From Sinorhizobium glycinis (GTDB taxonomy: Bacteria; Pseudomonadota; Alphaproteobacteria; Rhizobiales; Rhizobiaceae), in contig NZ_LPUX01000053.1 of the NCBI RefSeq assembly GCF_001651865.1, positions 558,001-622,000 of the forward strand: a DNA stretch of 64,000 nt, given 5' to 3'. Position 1 is the stretch's first letter. Every line of letters starts with the position of its first letter. Made by a program: the position numbers and the translations under genes. The notes beneath the pieces were generated by a model. The model was not told the origin of the DNA, made no database searches, and worked only from the letters and a program-made list of their open reading frames with translations. Below, piece after piece: positions 45,698 to 55,450 of the stretch.

Positions 45698-46270
45698 ATG
45701 AAAATGCGCAACACACTCTCTCAACCGGCGTGGGTAGGAAATACGCTGCGGCTCGACCCGAAGCGTTTTCCGCAGCAGGCGACCTATGCCCTGCGCGGCG
45801 ATGTGGGCAATGTGAGCATCAGCCTCGACCAGCGTGGCGCCGTCCTGCGCAAGGTGCTACCATCCAGCGGCCTGCCCCTTTCGATCGCCTTGCCGGCGCG
45901 AGCTTTCAAGGGTGTGGCAGCGCGGGCCATCGACCATGGCAACGGGGAGGTAACTGTGACGCTCGAGCTCCATCACGACGATCCGGATCTTTGCATTCCA
46001 TTGCTCGTCGCGCACGATCTTTCGGACATTGCGGCCGATTGGCGTTCCTGGGCCGAAGCCTATCGCATCCCGATGCTGATGGTCGAAGCGGACGGGGTTG
46101 CCCGGCCGCTGGAAGAACATCTCGGCGAAATCCGCACCGCACCGGTGAAGCCGCGCCGGCGCCACTCCTTCTTCGCCGAACGCCGGCCGCGCTTCCTCGT
46201 GCGCCGCTCCACCGGCAAGCTCGGCGTGCAGATGAAAATCGACGGCCGCGAGATCATCGCCCGGCACTGA
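45698..46270 (+). CDS. DUF6101-type hypothetical protein
   Basis: A 190-residue soluble basic protein with a regular beta-rich middle (ATYALRGDVGNVSISLDQRG and GNGEVTVTLELHHDDPDLCI) and an Arg-rich end (KPRRRHSFFAERRPRFLVRR). I recognise it as the DUF6101 type found in Rhizobiales; function unknown. The ATG at 45698 has AAGGAAAACAAGGGC upstream; an internal ATG two codons later is an alternative. A strong terminator follows 27 bases after the stop. Confidence 0.78.
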   Translation: MKMRNTLSQPAWVGNTLRLDPKRFPQQATYALRGDVGNVSISLDQRGAVLRKVLPSSGLPLSIALPARAFKGVAARAIDHGNGEVTVTLELHHDDPDLCIPLLVAHDLSDIAADWRSWAEAYRIPMLMVEADGVARPLEEHLGEIRTAPVKPRRRHSFFAERRPRFLVRRSTGKLGVQMKIDGREIIARH

Positions 46271-46297
46271 CCACCATCCTCCATCTCCAGTTCAAGA

Positions 46298-46327
46298 AGC
46301 CGGCCGATCCCTGCGGCCGGCTTTTTT
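46298..46327 (+). terminator. Rho-independent terminator after DUF6101 gene
   Basis: AGCCGGCCG and CGGCCGGCT form a perfect nine-base stem with a seven-base loop, followed by six T. It is the clearest intrinsic terminator in the window. Confidence 0.92.
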
Positions 46328-46449
46328 GTTGTCGTGCGGAAGCAACCTGCAGCCTCCGCCGCGGCAAATGTTACGACGGGTACAGCAGGCGCCACCTTCA
46401 TCGTGCCACAAGCGGCGCATAGCCAAGCAAACGGATGAAGGAGTTCCTG

Positions 46450-46554
46450 ATGCGCAAGCACCTGCTCGCCACCCTCGTCACCCTTCGGGCCGCATTTCGC
46501 ACGTACACCGCGGCCAAGCGGCGCAAGGCGGAGGCCGAAGCAAGCTGGGCGTGA
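46450..46554 (+). CDS. Candidate 34-residue basic small protein
   Basis: A short frame encodes 34 residues starting MRKHLLATLVTLRAAFRTYT and ending AKRRKAEAEASWA. A perfect AAGGAG (46438-46443) lies six bases before the ATG, far better than most starts here. It is amphipathic or weakly hydrophobic at the N-terminus and strongly basic in the middle, so it may bind membrane or nucleic acid. It lies alone between a terminator and the convergent ubiA. I do not recognise a family, and expression is unproven. Confidence 0.5.
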   Translation: MRKHLLATLVTLRAAFRTYTAAKRRKAEAEASWA

Positions 46555-46595
46555 TCGGCCTACGAGATTCGTATCCTCAGACGTTCCAGAGGATT

Positions 46596-47555
46596 TCATA
46601 TCAACCGCAGGAGAAGCGCGAGCACGAGCCCGGCAAAGACGATCAGCCCGACGACACCATTGAATTTGAAGAGCGCAAGGCACTGTTCAGCATCGTGGAT
46701 GTTCAGCACCCGGATCTGATAGGCGAGCATGACAGCCGCAACCAAGAGCCCGAGATGGGCGAAGAACCCGGCGCCGGCCGCCAGGAATGCAAAAAACATC
46801 AAAAGGACGGTCAGGCCGTAAAGCCCTATCAGCCAGGGCCGCGGATTGTCGCCGAAGCGGCGCGCCGTCGAGCGGACACCGATCAATGCGTCGTCCTCCC
46901 GGTCCTGGTAGGCATAGATCGTATCGTAACCAATGGTCCAGGCAATTGCCGCGGCGTAGAGGAGCACGGCGGAAAACGACAGCGACCCGAATTCCGCCGA
47001 CCAGCCCATGATGGCGCCCCAGGAAAATGCCAGGCCGAGAAAGAATTGCGGCCAGTCGGTGAAGCGCTTGGCGAAAGGATAGATTGCCACCAGGCCCAGC
47101 GAGGCGATGCCGAGAAAAACCGTGAAGGCGTTGAACTGCAGCAGGATGACGAGACCCAGGAGTGCCTGCAACACCATGAAAGCCTTTGCTTGGGACCGCG
47201 ACACGCGGCCGGAGGGCAACGGCCGCGAACGCGTGCGGGCCACTTCCATATCGATCTCGTGATCGATGATGTCGTTGTAGGTGCAGCCGGCGCCGCGCAT
47301 GGCGATCGCCCCGGCGACGAAAAGAAAGACATGGAAGAGGAAGCGAGCCGGGGAGAAGCTGCCAAGCGCGGCTGCGGCACCGGCCGCCAGCGCGGCTGAC
47401 CAGAGGCATGGCCACATCAGCAATTGCCAGCCGATCGGCCGGTCCCAGCGGGCGAGTTGCGCGTAGGGCCAGAGCGCCCGCGGCAGCACGCGGTAAACCC
47501 AGTTCTTCGACGGCGCATCGCGCACGCGGCCGGAATCGACGGATGAGCTGTTCAT
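46596..47555 (-). CDS. ubiA: 4-hydroxybenzoate polyprenyltransferase
   Basis: Membrane prenyltransferase that attaches the polyprenyl tail to 4-hydroxybenzoate in ubiquinone synthesis. The 319-residue protein shows both Asp-rich prenyl-diphosphate motifs: NDIIDHEIDMEVARTRSRPL and YAYQDREDDALIGVRST, with about nine membrane helices. The start at MNSSSVDSGRV gives a normal length; a longer frame extends into the AraC gene end but is not family-like. It is downstream of the AraC-type regulator on the same strand. Confidence 0.95.
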   Translation of the reverse strand: MNSSSVDSGRVRDAPSKNWVYRVLPRALWPYAQLARWDRPIGWQLLMWPCLWSAALAAGAAAALGSFSPARFLFHVFLFVAGAIAMRGAGCTYNDIIDHEIDMEVARTRSRPLPSGRVSRSQAKAFMVLQALLGLVILLQFNAFTVFLGIASLGLVAIYPFAKRFTDWPQFFLGLAFSWGAIMGWSAEFGSLSFSAVLLYAAAIAWTIGYDTIYAYQDREDDALIGVRSTARRFGDNPRPWLIGLYGLTVLLMFFAFLAAGAGFFAHLGLLVAAVMLAYQIRVLNIHDAEQCLALFKFNGVVGLIVFAGLVLALLLRLI

Positions 47556-47613
47556 GACCCCTGTTTGACCCCGCTGAGCCGGCCGGTCAAGCGGCAGCAA
47601 TGAACCTTCGCGG

Positions 47614-48426
47614 TCAGACATCGCGGCCGCGAAGATAAAGGCTCGGCGCGGCACCCAGCATGCGGCGGAACATGGTGGTGAAAGCCGCCACATTCTCGTA
47701 GCCGGCATCGAGCGCTACGGTGGTGATCGGTTCGCCATCGGCAATGCGCGGCAGCGAGGCGAAGATGCAGGCCTGCTGGCGCCACGTGACGAAGCTGATG
47801 CCCGTCTCGCGCCGGAAGAACCGCGTGAAGGAACGCCGGCTGATACCGAGGCTGCCGGCCCACTGATCGATATTGGCGCTGGCCGAAGGCGCCTCCAGGA
47901 ACTTCCGGCAGAGGCTGGCAAGGCTGCGGTCCTGCGGAAACGGAAGGCCGAGCCGCCGCTCTGCGAGGCGGGGAATTTCCTCGAGCAGCAGGTCCATGAT
48001 CAGTTGCTCGCGCCGTTCTGAAGAAGTTTCGTTCTCTATGCGGACCAGTTCATCGATGAGGCTGCCGGCCAGCGCCGAGACCTCCAGCACCAACGGCCGT
48101 CGCGCCAGGCTCATCGCCGAAATGTAGATCGAATGCATGCGAACGTCGCTGACCATCTCGGCCGAGTGCTCCATGCCGGCAGGAATGAGCAAGGCGTGAC
48201 CCGGAGGGATCATCCATCGGCCGCCCGGCGTGTGTACGAGAACCACGCCCGAACGCGCCCACCAGAGCTGTGTGCGCGTGTGGCTGTGCGGCGGCACCAT
48301 CAGCCCGCAGCCATAATCCTTGCCGATCGCCAGGACCGGCGCATTCGCCTTCTCGATCCACTCCAGGCTCCTGAAGTGATCCGCATCGGGCAGTTTCGGC
48401 AGGTAATGTCGGTTGGATTTCAGCAT
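47614..48426 (-). CDS. AraC-family transcriptional regulator (cupin N-domain)
   Basis: A 270-residue regulator with an N-terminal cupin sensor domain (about 20-120, PPHSHTRTQLWWARSGVVLVH) and a C-terminal AraC helix-turn-helix pair (about 185-265, WAGSLGISRRSFTRFFRRET and VALDAGYENVAAFTTMFRR). I use the ATG at MLKSNRHYL; a GTG nine bases earlier is possible. It is divergent from an MFS exporter 109 bases away, the usual layout of a regulator and its efflux target, as in NimR-NimT. The ligand is unknown. Confidence 0.9.
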   Translation of the reverse strand: MLKSNRHYLPKLPDADHFRSLEWIEKANAPVLAIGKDYGCGLMVPPHSHTRTQLWWARSGVVLVHTPGGRWMIPPGHALLIPAGMEHSAEMVSDVRMHSIYISAMSLARRPLVLEVSALAGSLIDELVRIENETSSERREQLIMDLLLEEIPRLAERRLGLPFPQDRSLASLCRKFLEAPSASANIDQWAGSLGISRRSFTRFFRRETGISFVTWRQQACIFASLPRIADGEPITTVALDAGYENVAAFTTMFRRMLGAAPSLYLRGRDV

Positions 48427-48535
48427 TTGGCCCACTCGCGAAAGAATTCGACCAAATCACAAAAGCAGGCCAGCAACAAGCCGTCTACACATGGACCAAA
48501 GGCTCCGAAGCGAGCCGTTCGGAAGGAAACACTTC

Positions 48536-49729
48536 ATGTCTTCGGTCACGGCGGGCAGCATCAATCCGGAAAAGACGGCCTTTTCCGTCATTCTGGCAGT
48601 CAGCTTCTGCCATATGCTGAACGACATCATGCAATCGCTGTTGACGGCGCTCTATCCGCTGCTCAAGGCGAACTACGCACTGGACTTCGTGCAGATCGGC
48701 CTTCTGACCTTCACGTTCCAGATCACCGCCTCGATGCTGCAGCCGGCTGTCGGGATCGTCACAGACCGCTGGGCCCTCCCCTACACCTTGCCGGTCGCGA
48801 TGCTGTCGACCTGTTCGGGACTTCTCCTGCTCGCCAGTGCCGATCATTTCTGGATGCTCCTTCTTGCGGCAAGCCTGATCGGGGTCGGTTCGGCGATATT
48901 CCATCCGGAGTCCTCGCGGGTCGCCCGGCTCGCCTCGGGCGGTCGCCACGGGCTGGCGCAATCGCTGTTTCAGGTCGGCGGCAACGCCGGCAGCGCGCTC
49001 GGCCCGCTTCTTGCCGCCTTCATCGTCCTGCCCTTCGGCCAGGGAAGCCTCGGCTGGTTCTCGATCGTCGCCGTTACCGGCTTCTTCGTGCTGTCCTGGG
49101 TGAGCACCTGGTACGTCCGGCATCGCCGCTCGACCATGAGCCGTGCCGCCCCGAGCCGGGCCCTGCCCCTGCCCAAGGGCCGCGTCCTCTGGACGGTCGC
49201 CATCCTCGTCCTGCTGACGGCGACGAAGAACGTCTACCTCGCCAGCATCTCCAGCTACTTCACCTTTTTCGTGATCGAGAAATTCGGCACCAGTGTCCAG
49301 CAGGCGCAACTGATGCTGTTCCTCTTTCTCGGATCGGCGGCGGCCGGAACCTTCCTCGGCGGGCCGATCGGCGATCGCTATGGGGCGCGTTTCGTCATCT
49401 GGCTGTCGATCCTCGGCGTCATTCCCTTCGCGCTAATGCTTCCCTATGCGAATCTTTTCTGGACAGGAGTGCTCAGCGTGGTGATCGGCCTCGTCTTCTC
49501 GTCGGCCTTCTCTGCGATCGTTGTCTTCGCCCAGGAGCTCGTGCCGGGGCGCGTCGGCCTCATCGCCGGCGTCTTCTTCGGCTTTGCCTTCGGCTTCGGC
49601 GGCATGGGGGCTGCGGTGCTCGGCGTCTTCGCCGACAGCCATGGCATCGAATTCGTCTACATGCTCTGCTCATATCTGCCGCTGCTCGGCATCTTCACCA
49701 TTTTCCTGCCGAAAATACCGTCGCGATAG
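48536..49729 (+). CDS. MFS transporter, fosmidomycin-resistance (Fsr) type
   Basis: A 397-residue major facilitator with about twelve helices. It resembles the Fsr group by the stretch AVSFCHMLNDIMQSLLTALY at the N-terminus and the conserved IFHPESSRVARLASGGRHGL in helices 3-4. The expected substrate is a drug or metabolite exported by proton antiport. The ATG at 48536 has AAGGA nine bases upstream. It is divergent from the AraC-type regulator. An earlier in-frame ATG at 48491 gives 15 more residues. Confidence 0.88.
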   Translation: MSSVTAGSINPEKTAFSVILAVSFCHMLNDIMQSLLTALYPLLKANYALDFVQIGLLTFTFQITASMLQPAVGIVTDRWALPYTLPVAMLSTCSGLLLLASADHFWMLLLAASLIGVGSAIFHPESSRVARLASGGRHGLAQSLFQVGGNAGSALGPLLAAFIVLPFGQGSLGWFSIVAVTGFFVLSWVSTWYVRHRRSTMSRAAPSRALPLPKGRVLWTVAILVLLTATKNVYLASISSYFTFFVIEKFGTSVQQAQLMLFLFLGSAAAGTFLGGPIGDRYGARFVIWLSILGVIPFALMLPYANLFWTGVLSVVIGLVFSSAFSAIVVFAQELVPGRVGLIAGVFFGFAFGFGGMGAAVLGVFADSHGIEFVYMLCSYLPLLGIFTIFLPKIPSR

Positions 49730-49830
49730 GCCGGCCATCGTCAGCGGATCGACGGGCCTCGCCTGCCCGTAAGCATTCCTAAATTATTGCCGCCTAATCT
49801 TGGTAAGTGGGATCTCGGCGGGGGCGGAGA

Positions 49831-50871
49831 ATGAGAAAGCGCGCGGTTATATCCGTCTTCGTGGCAACATTGCTTTGCGGAACCGCGAGCCGTGCCGAGA
49901 CGCTCAACCTATTGATCTGGGAAGCCTATATCGACCAGGGCCTGATCGACCGGTGGACACAGGAGACGGGTGTCTCAATCCGTCAGATACATTTCGACAG
50001 CGGCGATGCCCGCGACGAGATTCTCGCCGATCCGGCCAGCAATATCGACGTGGTCCTCGTCGGCGAGAACGGCGCGCCGCTTTTCGGCAAGCGGGGCATT
50101 CTCGAGCCGCTTACCGATGCCAATCTGCCGGCCCTCAAAGATTATGCCCCGGAATGGCGCCGGCGCTGCTCCGGATACGGTCTTCCCTATTTCTGGGGTA
50201 CTGTCGGCATCCTCTATCGCTCGGACGTCGTCACGCAGCCTCCGACTTCATGGCAGGAACTGATGCGCCCGGCATTGTCGCTCAAGAAGCATATCGCCAT
50301 GTTTGACGACCATAGCGAGGGCTTCATAGCGCCGCTGATGCTGCTTGGCGCTTCGATCAATGCAAATGACACCGAAACGCTGAAGGCCGCCTTCGAACTC
50401 CTGAAGGCGCAGGCGCCATTCGTGCTCACCTACGACTATGTCGTCACCGCCATCCAGGATCCGAAAATCGGCAAAGAAATCCATATGGCGCTTGGATACA
50501 GCGGCGATCAGTACGTCCTCAATGACAAGGTGGGCACGCCGGGGCTATGGCGTTATTCGGTCCCGAAGGAAGGCACGCTTTCGTGGATCGATTGCGTGTC
50601 CGTCACCGCTGGCTCGCCCCACAAGCAGCGGGCGCTGGAATTTCTGAACTTCATCGGCTCGCCGGACGGGGCCGCCGCCAATGCGCTGGCCTTGACAATG
50701 CCGACCTCAAGCAGTGCGGCGCTGAAGCTTATGCCGGAGACCCAGCGCTCCAACCCGGAAATTTATCCGTCGGCGGATGCACTCGCTAAGAGCCAGTACC
50801 AACAGGAACTTTCGATCGAGTCGGTCCAGGCGCGCCGGCGCATCATCAGCACATTGGCGAATTTTCAGTGA
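49831..50871 (+). CDS. Periplasmic polyamine-type binding protein, NspS-like sensor
   Basis: A 346-residue PotD/NspS-type solute-binding protein. A signal peptide covers about 1-22 (ending TASRAETLN). The family stretches LNLLIWEAYIDQGLIDRWTQ, YGLPYFWGTVGILYR and KEGTLSWIDCVSVTAGSPHK are present. No ABC permease or ATPase genes are nearby. The stop overlaps the GTG of a GGDEF-EAL receptor, so the pair is translationally coupled. That arrangement matches NspS-MbaA of Vibrio cholerae, where the binding protein reports polyamines to the receptor rather than feeding a transporter. Confidence 0.86.
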   Translation: MRKRAVISVFVATLLCGTASRAETLNLLIWEAYIDQGLIDRWTQETGVSIRQIHFDSGDARDEILADPASNIDVVLVGENGAPLFGKRGILEPLTDANLPALKDYAPEWRRRCSGYGLPYFWGTVGILYRSDVVTQPPTSWQELMRPALSLKKHIAMFDDHSEGFIAPLMLLGASINANDTETLKAAFELLKAQAPFVLTYDYVVTAIQDPKIGKEIHMALGYSGDQYVLNDKVGTPGLWRYSVPKEGTLSWIDCVSVTAGSPHKQRALEFLNFIGSPDGAAANALALTMPTSSSAALKLMPETQRSNPEIYPSADALAKSQYQQELSIESVQARRRIISTLANFQ

Positions 50872-53258
50872 CCCTCAGCAAGCGCGCACTCTTCCTCATC
50901 TTTCCAGTCGTGCTTCTAGGCTACCTTCTCGCGGCACTCTCGGTATACATCGCCCAGGAACGCTCCATTCATGCTTTGGAAAAGGCGAAGCTGTCGCAAC
51001 GGCTGGAGCACGCGGCGGCCGTTTTCCAGAACGAGATCCAGCGCAGCAAGGGTTTCCTCAACGCTCTGCTGAACGGCAACGTTCTGCGCCAATTCATCGC
51101 CGAGACCGACGAGCGCTACCGTGCCACTGCGCTCGGCGTGCGCCTGCAGGAGAGCATCAAATCACTATCCGATGATCCGATAGCCTACCTTTCCTTCGCC
51201 GTGCTTAACTCGCGAACGGAACCCGAATATTATTTCGAGAACAGTTGGGATCCCTTTGCCGCAATCGACGAGCCCCAACGCGATCTTGCAAGAAAGTTGA
51301 TCGCCAGCAAGCGGCTGAGCGATTTGACCTACCTTGAGCCCACCGGCGACCGGCCACGGATCGTCTACTCCGTCTTTGTCGATCCGGTCACCTTCGGCCG
51401 CCCCATGCCGAGCAACAAGGCCAGTGCGTTGCTGATGCAGATAGCCGTCCTGCCGGACCGGTTCCTGGCGATGCAGGCAGCTCTGAAGAAGGAGTATGGA
51501 GCCGATATCGTTCTCCAGCCATGGCCCCTCGCCGTCACCGACAGGCTTTCGGCAAGCGCACCCCTCGGGACGGAGCTCTACGCGACGATCGTCGTGCCGG
51601 ACGCCTATTTCGGAGCCGAAGCGTTGCACCGGAAGGTGCTGCTTGCTTGCGGTGCTCTCGCGATGAGCCTGATCTCCATTTTCTTGATCGTGCTATTGAT
51701 AAGGCGCTCCATCACCGGACCGATCGCGGGCCTCGACGCCGACGTTACAGCCGTGATGAATGGCGTGCGTGATGATATCAGGGACATGGACGGAGCGGGC
51801 GAGATCGGGCGTCTCACCCATAACATCCGCGAGCTTCACCGCCAGTCCGCCCATTCCCTGCGGCTCGCGCGGCAAAACTCGTGGACGGACACGCTTACCG
51901 GCATCAACAACCGCGGCCGCTTCAACACACTTGCGGCCGGCATCGTCGAGAGAGCCATCGCTTCCGGCGAGAAGTGCAGCCTTCTGTTCATCGACATCGA
52001 CAATTTCAAATTCGTCAACGACAAGTACGGCCACGATGTCGGCGACGATCTGCTCAGGACGCTTGCGGTGCGTATCGGCAAAACGGTCGAAACCATCACC
52101 GCAAGGCGGCAACTGGAGCCTGCCATCCTCGCTCGCCTTTCCGGCGACGAATTTGCGGTTCTAGTGCGGTCTAACCCGGGCGAAGGCGCAATCCGAGAGA
52201 TCTCGAAGGCGGTCCTGGCGCTGTTTGACGGCGGTTTCGAAGTATCCGGCAAGCGCTACCCGGTGACGGCGAGCATCGGCGTTGCCATCTGCCCGGACGA
52301 TGCGACCAATGTTGCCGAATTGATATCCAATGCAGACGCCGCCATGTACCAGGCGAAATCCGGCGGCAAGAATCACTCCTCCCGCTTCTCGCGCGCGCTC
52401 CACGACAAGCGTACCCGGCTGCGCCAGATCCAGGAGGAATTGCGCGGGCTCGATCCTGACGAACAATTCCGCCTGGTCTACATGCCGATCGTGAACATGC
52501 GCGGCCAAGTCACCGGCTGCGAGGCGCTTTTGCGGTGGCATTCGCCCGTTCTCGGCCAAGTGACGCCAGACGAATTCGTCCCGATCGCCGAAAGCTCCGG
52601 TCTGTTCACCAAGATCGACTGGTGGGTCATCGACAAGGCGATGTCCGACTGCCGGCAGCTGAAGGCCATCTTCGGGGACGATACGGTGCTGGCGATCAAT
52701 ATCTCTTCGGCGGAGCTGCATTCGCGCGCGCTCGGCGATCACCTGTCGAATTGCGCGGCCCGCCATCAGCTCGAACCACGATCGATCGACATCGAGCTCA
52801 CGGAAACTTTTGCCGTCAAGATCAGCGACCAGTTGCGGCAGAATATCGACGAGCTCCGCCACAAGGGCTTCCGCCTGTCGATCGACGACTTCGGCGCCGG
52901 TTACACCTCGGTTCAGCAGATCATCGACTACGCCGCGGACACCATCAAGCTGGACCGGGCGCTCGTTTCCAATCTCACGGCCTCGCACTCCCTTTCAGTC
53001 CTCAAAGCGCTCATCGCACTCTGCCATGCGAAGGACAAGGCGGTGATCGGCGAAGGCGTCGATACGCCGGAAAAGCTCGCGATGCTCACGGCAGCCGGCT
53101 GTGACCGCTTCCAGGGCTATCTGATCAGCAAGCCGCTTTCGCTCGACGATCTGGCGATCTGGGCCCTTACCCGGACGGTGCAACACGTCAAGGAGCGCCG
53201 CATCGACGAGCGCTCCGGCAGCGGCCGTCAAAGCTCGACCTCCGAAGCGCGCTGGTGA
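50868..53258 (+). CDS. Membrane GGDEF-EAL protein, MbaA-like c-di-GMP receptor enzyme
   Basis: A 796-residue inner-membrane protein. TM1 (about 7-28) and TM2 (about 255-280) flank a periplasmic sensor domain of about 225 residues. A HAMP linker follows, then a GGDEF domain with the signature LSGDEF and DIDNFKFVNDKYGHDVGDDL, and an EAL domain with CEALLRW, the catalytic NIS, ELTET, DDFGAGYT and KLD residues and GEGV. Both domains look intact, so it could make and degrade c-di-GMP. The GTG start overlaps the binding-protein stop by three bases, which supports a polyamine-sensing complex. Confidence 0.92.
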   Translation: MTLSKRALFLIFPVVLLGYLLAALSVYIAQERSIHALEKAKLSQRLEHAAAVFQNEIQRSKGFLNALLNGNVLRQFIAETDERYRATALGVRLQESIKSLSDDPIAYLSFAVLNSRTEPEYYFENSWDPFAAIDEPQRDLARKLIASKRLSDLTYLEPTGDRPRIVYSVFVDPVTFGRPMPSNKASALLMQIAVLPDRFLAMQAALKKEYGADIVLQPWPLAVTDRLSASAPLGTELYATIVVPDAYFGAEALHRKVLLACGALAMSLISIFLIVLLIRRSITGPIAGLDADVTAVMNGVRDDIRDMDGAGEIGRLTHNIRELHRQSAHSLRLARQNSWTDTLTGINNRGRFNTLAAGIVERAIASGEKCSLLFIDIDNFKFVNDKYGHDVGDDLLRTLAVRIGKTVETITARRQLEPAILARLSGDEFAVLVRSNPGEGAIREISKAVLALFDGGFEVSGKRYPVTASIGVAICPDDATNVAELISNADAAMYQAKSGGKNHSSRFSRALHDKRTRLRQIQEELRGLDPDEQFRLVYMPIVNMRGQVTGCEALLRWHSPVLGQVTPDEFVPIAESSGLFTKIDWWVIDKAMSDCRQLKAIFGDDTVLAINISSAELHSRALGDHLSNCAARHQLEPRSIDIELTETFAVKISDQLRQNIDELRHKGFRLSIDDFGAGYTSVQQIIDYAADTIKLDRALVSNLTASHSLSVLKALIALCHAKDKAVIGEGVDTPEKLAMLTAAGCDRFQGYLISKPLSLDDLAIWALTRTVQHVKERRIDERSGSGRQSSTSEARW

Positions 53259-53347
53259 ATCTTGAGCGCGGAGCCGGTTTTCCCTTGACCTTGCCCCGCC
53301 CGACGTCCTAACCGCAGCGCATCAATGCGCTGACGGCAGGGATGGCA

Positions 53348-54619
<1,272 letters not shown>

Positions 54620-54719
54620 CTGCTCAGATTCGCGGCATCATTCAATTTTTACCAATTCTCCTGACGGGAAGGTAAGGGAAAGCTCATACTTTCCTCTCGA
54701 TAGTTTCGAGGAGAAAACG

Positions 54720-55214
54720 ATGCGATCCCTGCTGATCACTGCCGCCCTTACGCTTGCAGCCGGCACAGCGGCAGCGTCGTCGGTCGAGGACGTGACGTCC
54801 GGAAAGGCCGTCAATTCCAGCGTAGCGACGATCTCCTGCGCGCAGTGCCCGCCACTGCAGCCCAAGAAGAAAGCCTCCTATGTGGTACCCGAGCTGGCGC
54901 CCGGTACCGCCAAGCTCGAGCTCAGGGAAATCGGCGGCGAAATGAAGTCGGTTCGCACCGAGGCCTGGCTCGGAGGATCGCCGGTCGTCTTCGTCAACAA
55001 GGCCTCGGAGGACGTCATCAAGGCCGCGGCCATGAAGGCAGATCCGGCGGCGGGCGCCTCTGAAGCCTCGCTCGCCGCGGTCGCCGACATCGACCGGACG
55101 GCAAAGACCGCCGCCGTCGGGATCGTGTCGCACGCAGGACCGGTGAGCGCCTCGATGGCCGGCAGCGGTTCACAGGAATTTGATCCGTCAGGCTTAGAAC
55201 TTAGATTAGACTAG
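54720..55214 (+). CDS. Plant virulence effector HPE1-like exported protein
   Basis: A 164-residue exported protein with a signal peptide (about 1-19, ending GTAAAS). A Cys pair is seen in VATISCAQCPPLQPKKK, and the end is Ala/Ser-rich. It resembles the HPE1-like family named after a plant-virulence effector and common in rhizobia; function is unknown. The ATG has CGAGGAGAAAACG upstream, and the start gives a clean signal peptide. It ends with a GC-rich terminator hairpin. Confidence 0.75.
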   Translation: MRSLLITAALTLAAGTAAASSVEDVTSGKAVNSSVATISCAQCPPLQPKKKASYVVPELAPGTAKLELREIGGEMKSVRTEAWLGGSPVVFVNKASEDVIKAAAMKADPAAGASEASLAAVADIDRTAKTAAVGIVSHAGPVSASMAGSGSQEFDPSGLELRLD

Positions 55215-55295
55215 CACCATATACATGGAGTTCCCTGCCCCATCGGCCGGAAAATTCAAGGCTGACGGGCATTTCGCTGCAATGGCGAAAGGTTG

Positions 55296-55328
55296 CGCCC
55301 CTGAGAGAAGCAGGGGCGTAATCTTTTA
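55296..55328 (+). terminator. Terminator after HPE1-like gene
   Basis: CGCCCCTG and CAGGGGCG form an eight-base stem with a seven-base loop, followed by TAATCTTTT. This fits a rho-independent terminator with an interrupted T tract. Confidence 0.7.
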
Positions 55329-55344
55329 TGGGACAGCCTCATCC

Positions 55345-55450
55345 TACTGCATGTTTCCTTCAATCGTAGCCGATTGAAGGATAAGAACATGCAGCAAATC
55401 AAAGCGCTACAGCGACCTTTGCGCGTCTCATAAGACGCGCGGCGCTGTAG
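55345..55450 (-). repeat. Palindromic mosaic element, subfamily B, copy 2
   Basis: Read on the minus strand it begins CTACAGCGCCGCGCGTC, has the inverted repeat around TTATGA, then AAGGTCGCTGTAGCGCTTTGA, GCTGCATGTTCTTATCC, a second inverted repeat (TTCAATC and GATTGAA) and ACATGCAGT. It matches 13428-13532 in sequence order. It covers the last 16 codons and stop of the DUF523 gene. Confidence 0.78.

Noticed and set aside
27914-49729. A functional link between dxs and the fosmidomycin-resistance-type exporter
   Set aside because: They are about 19 kb apart, in different units, and the exporter's true substrate is unknown; fosmidomycin targets Dxr, not Dxs.
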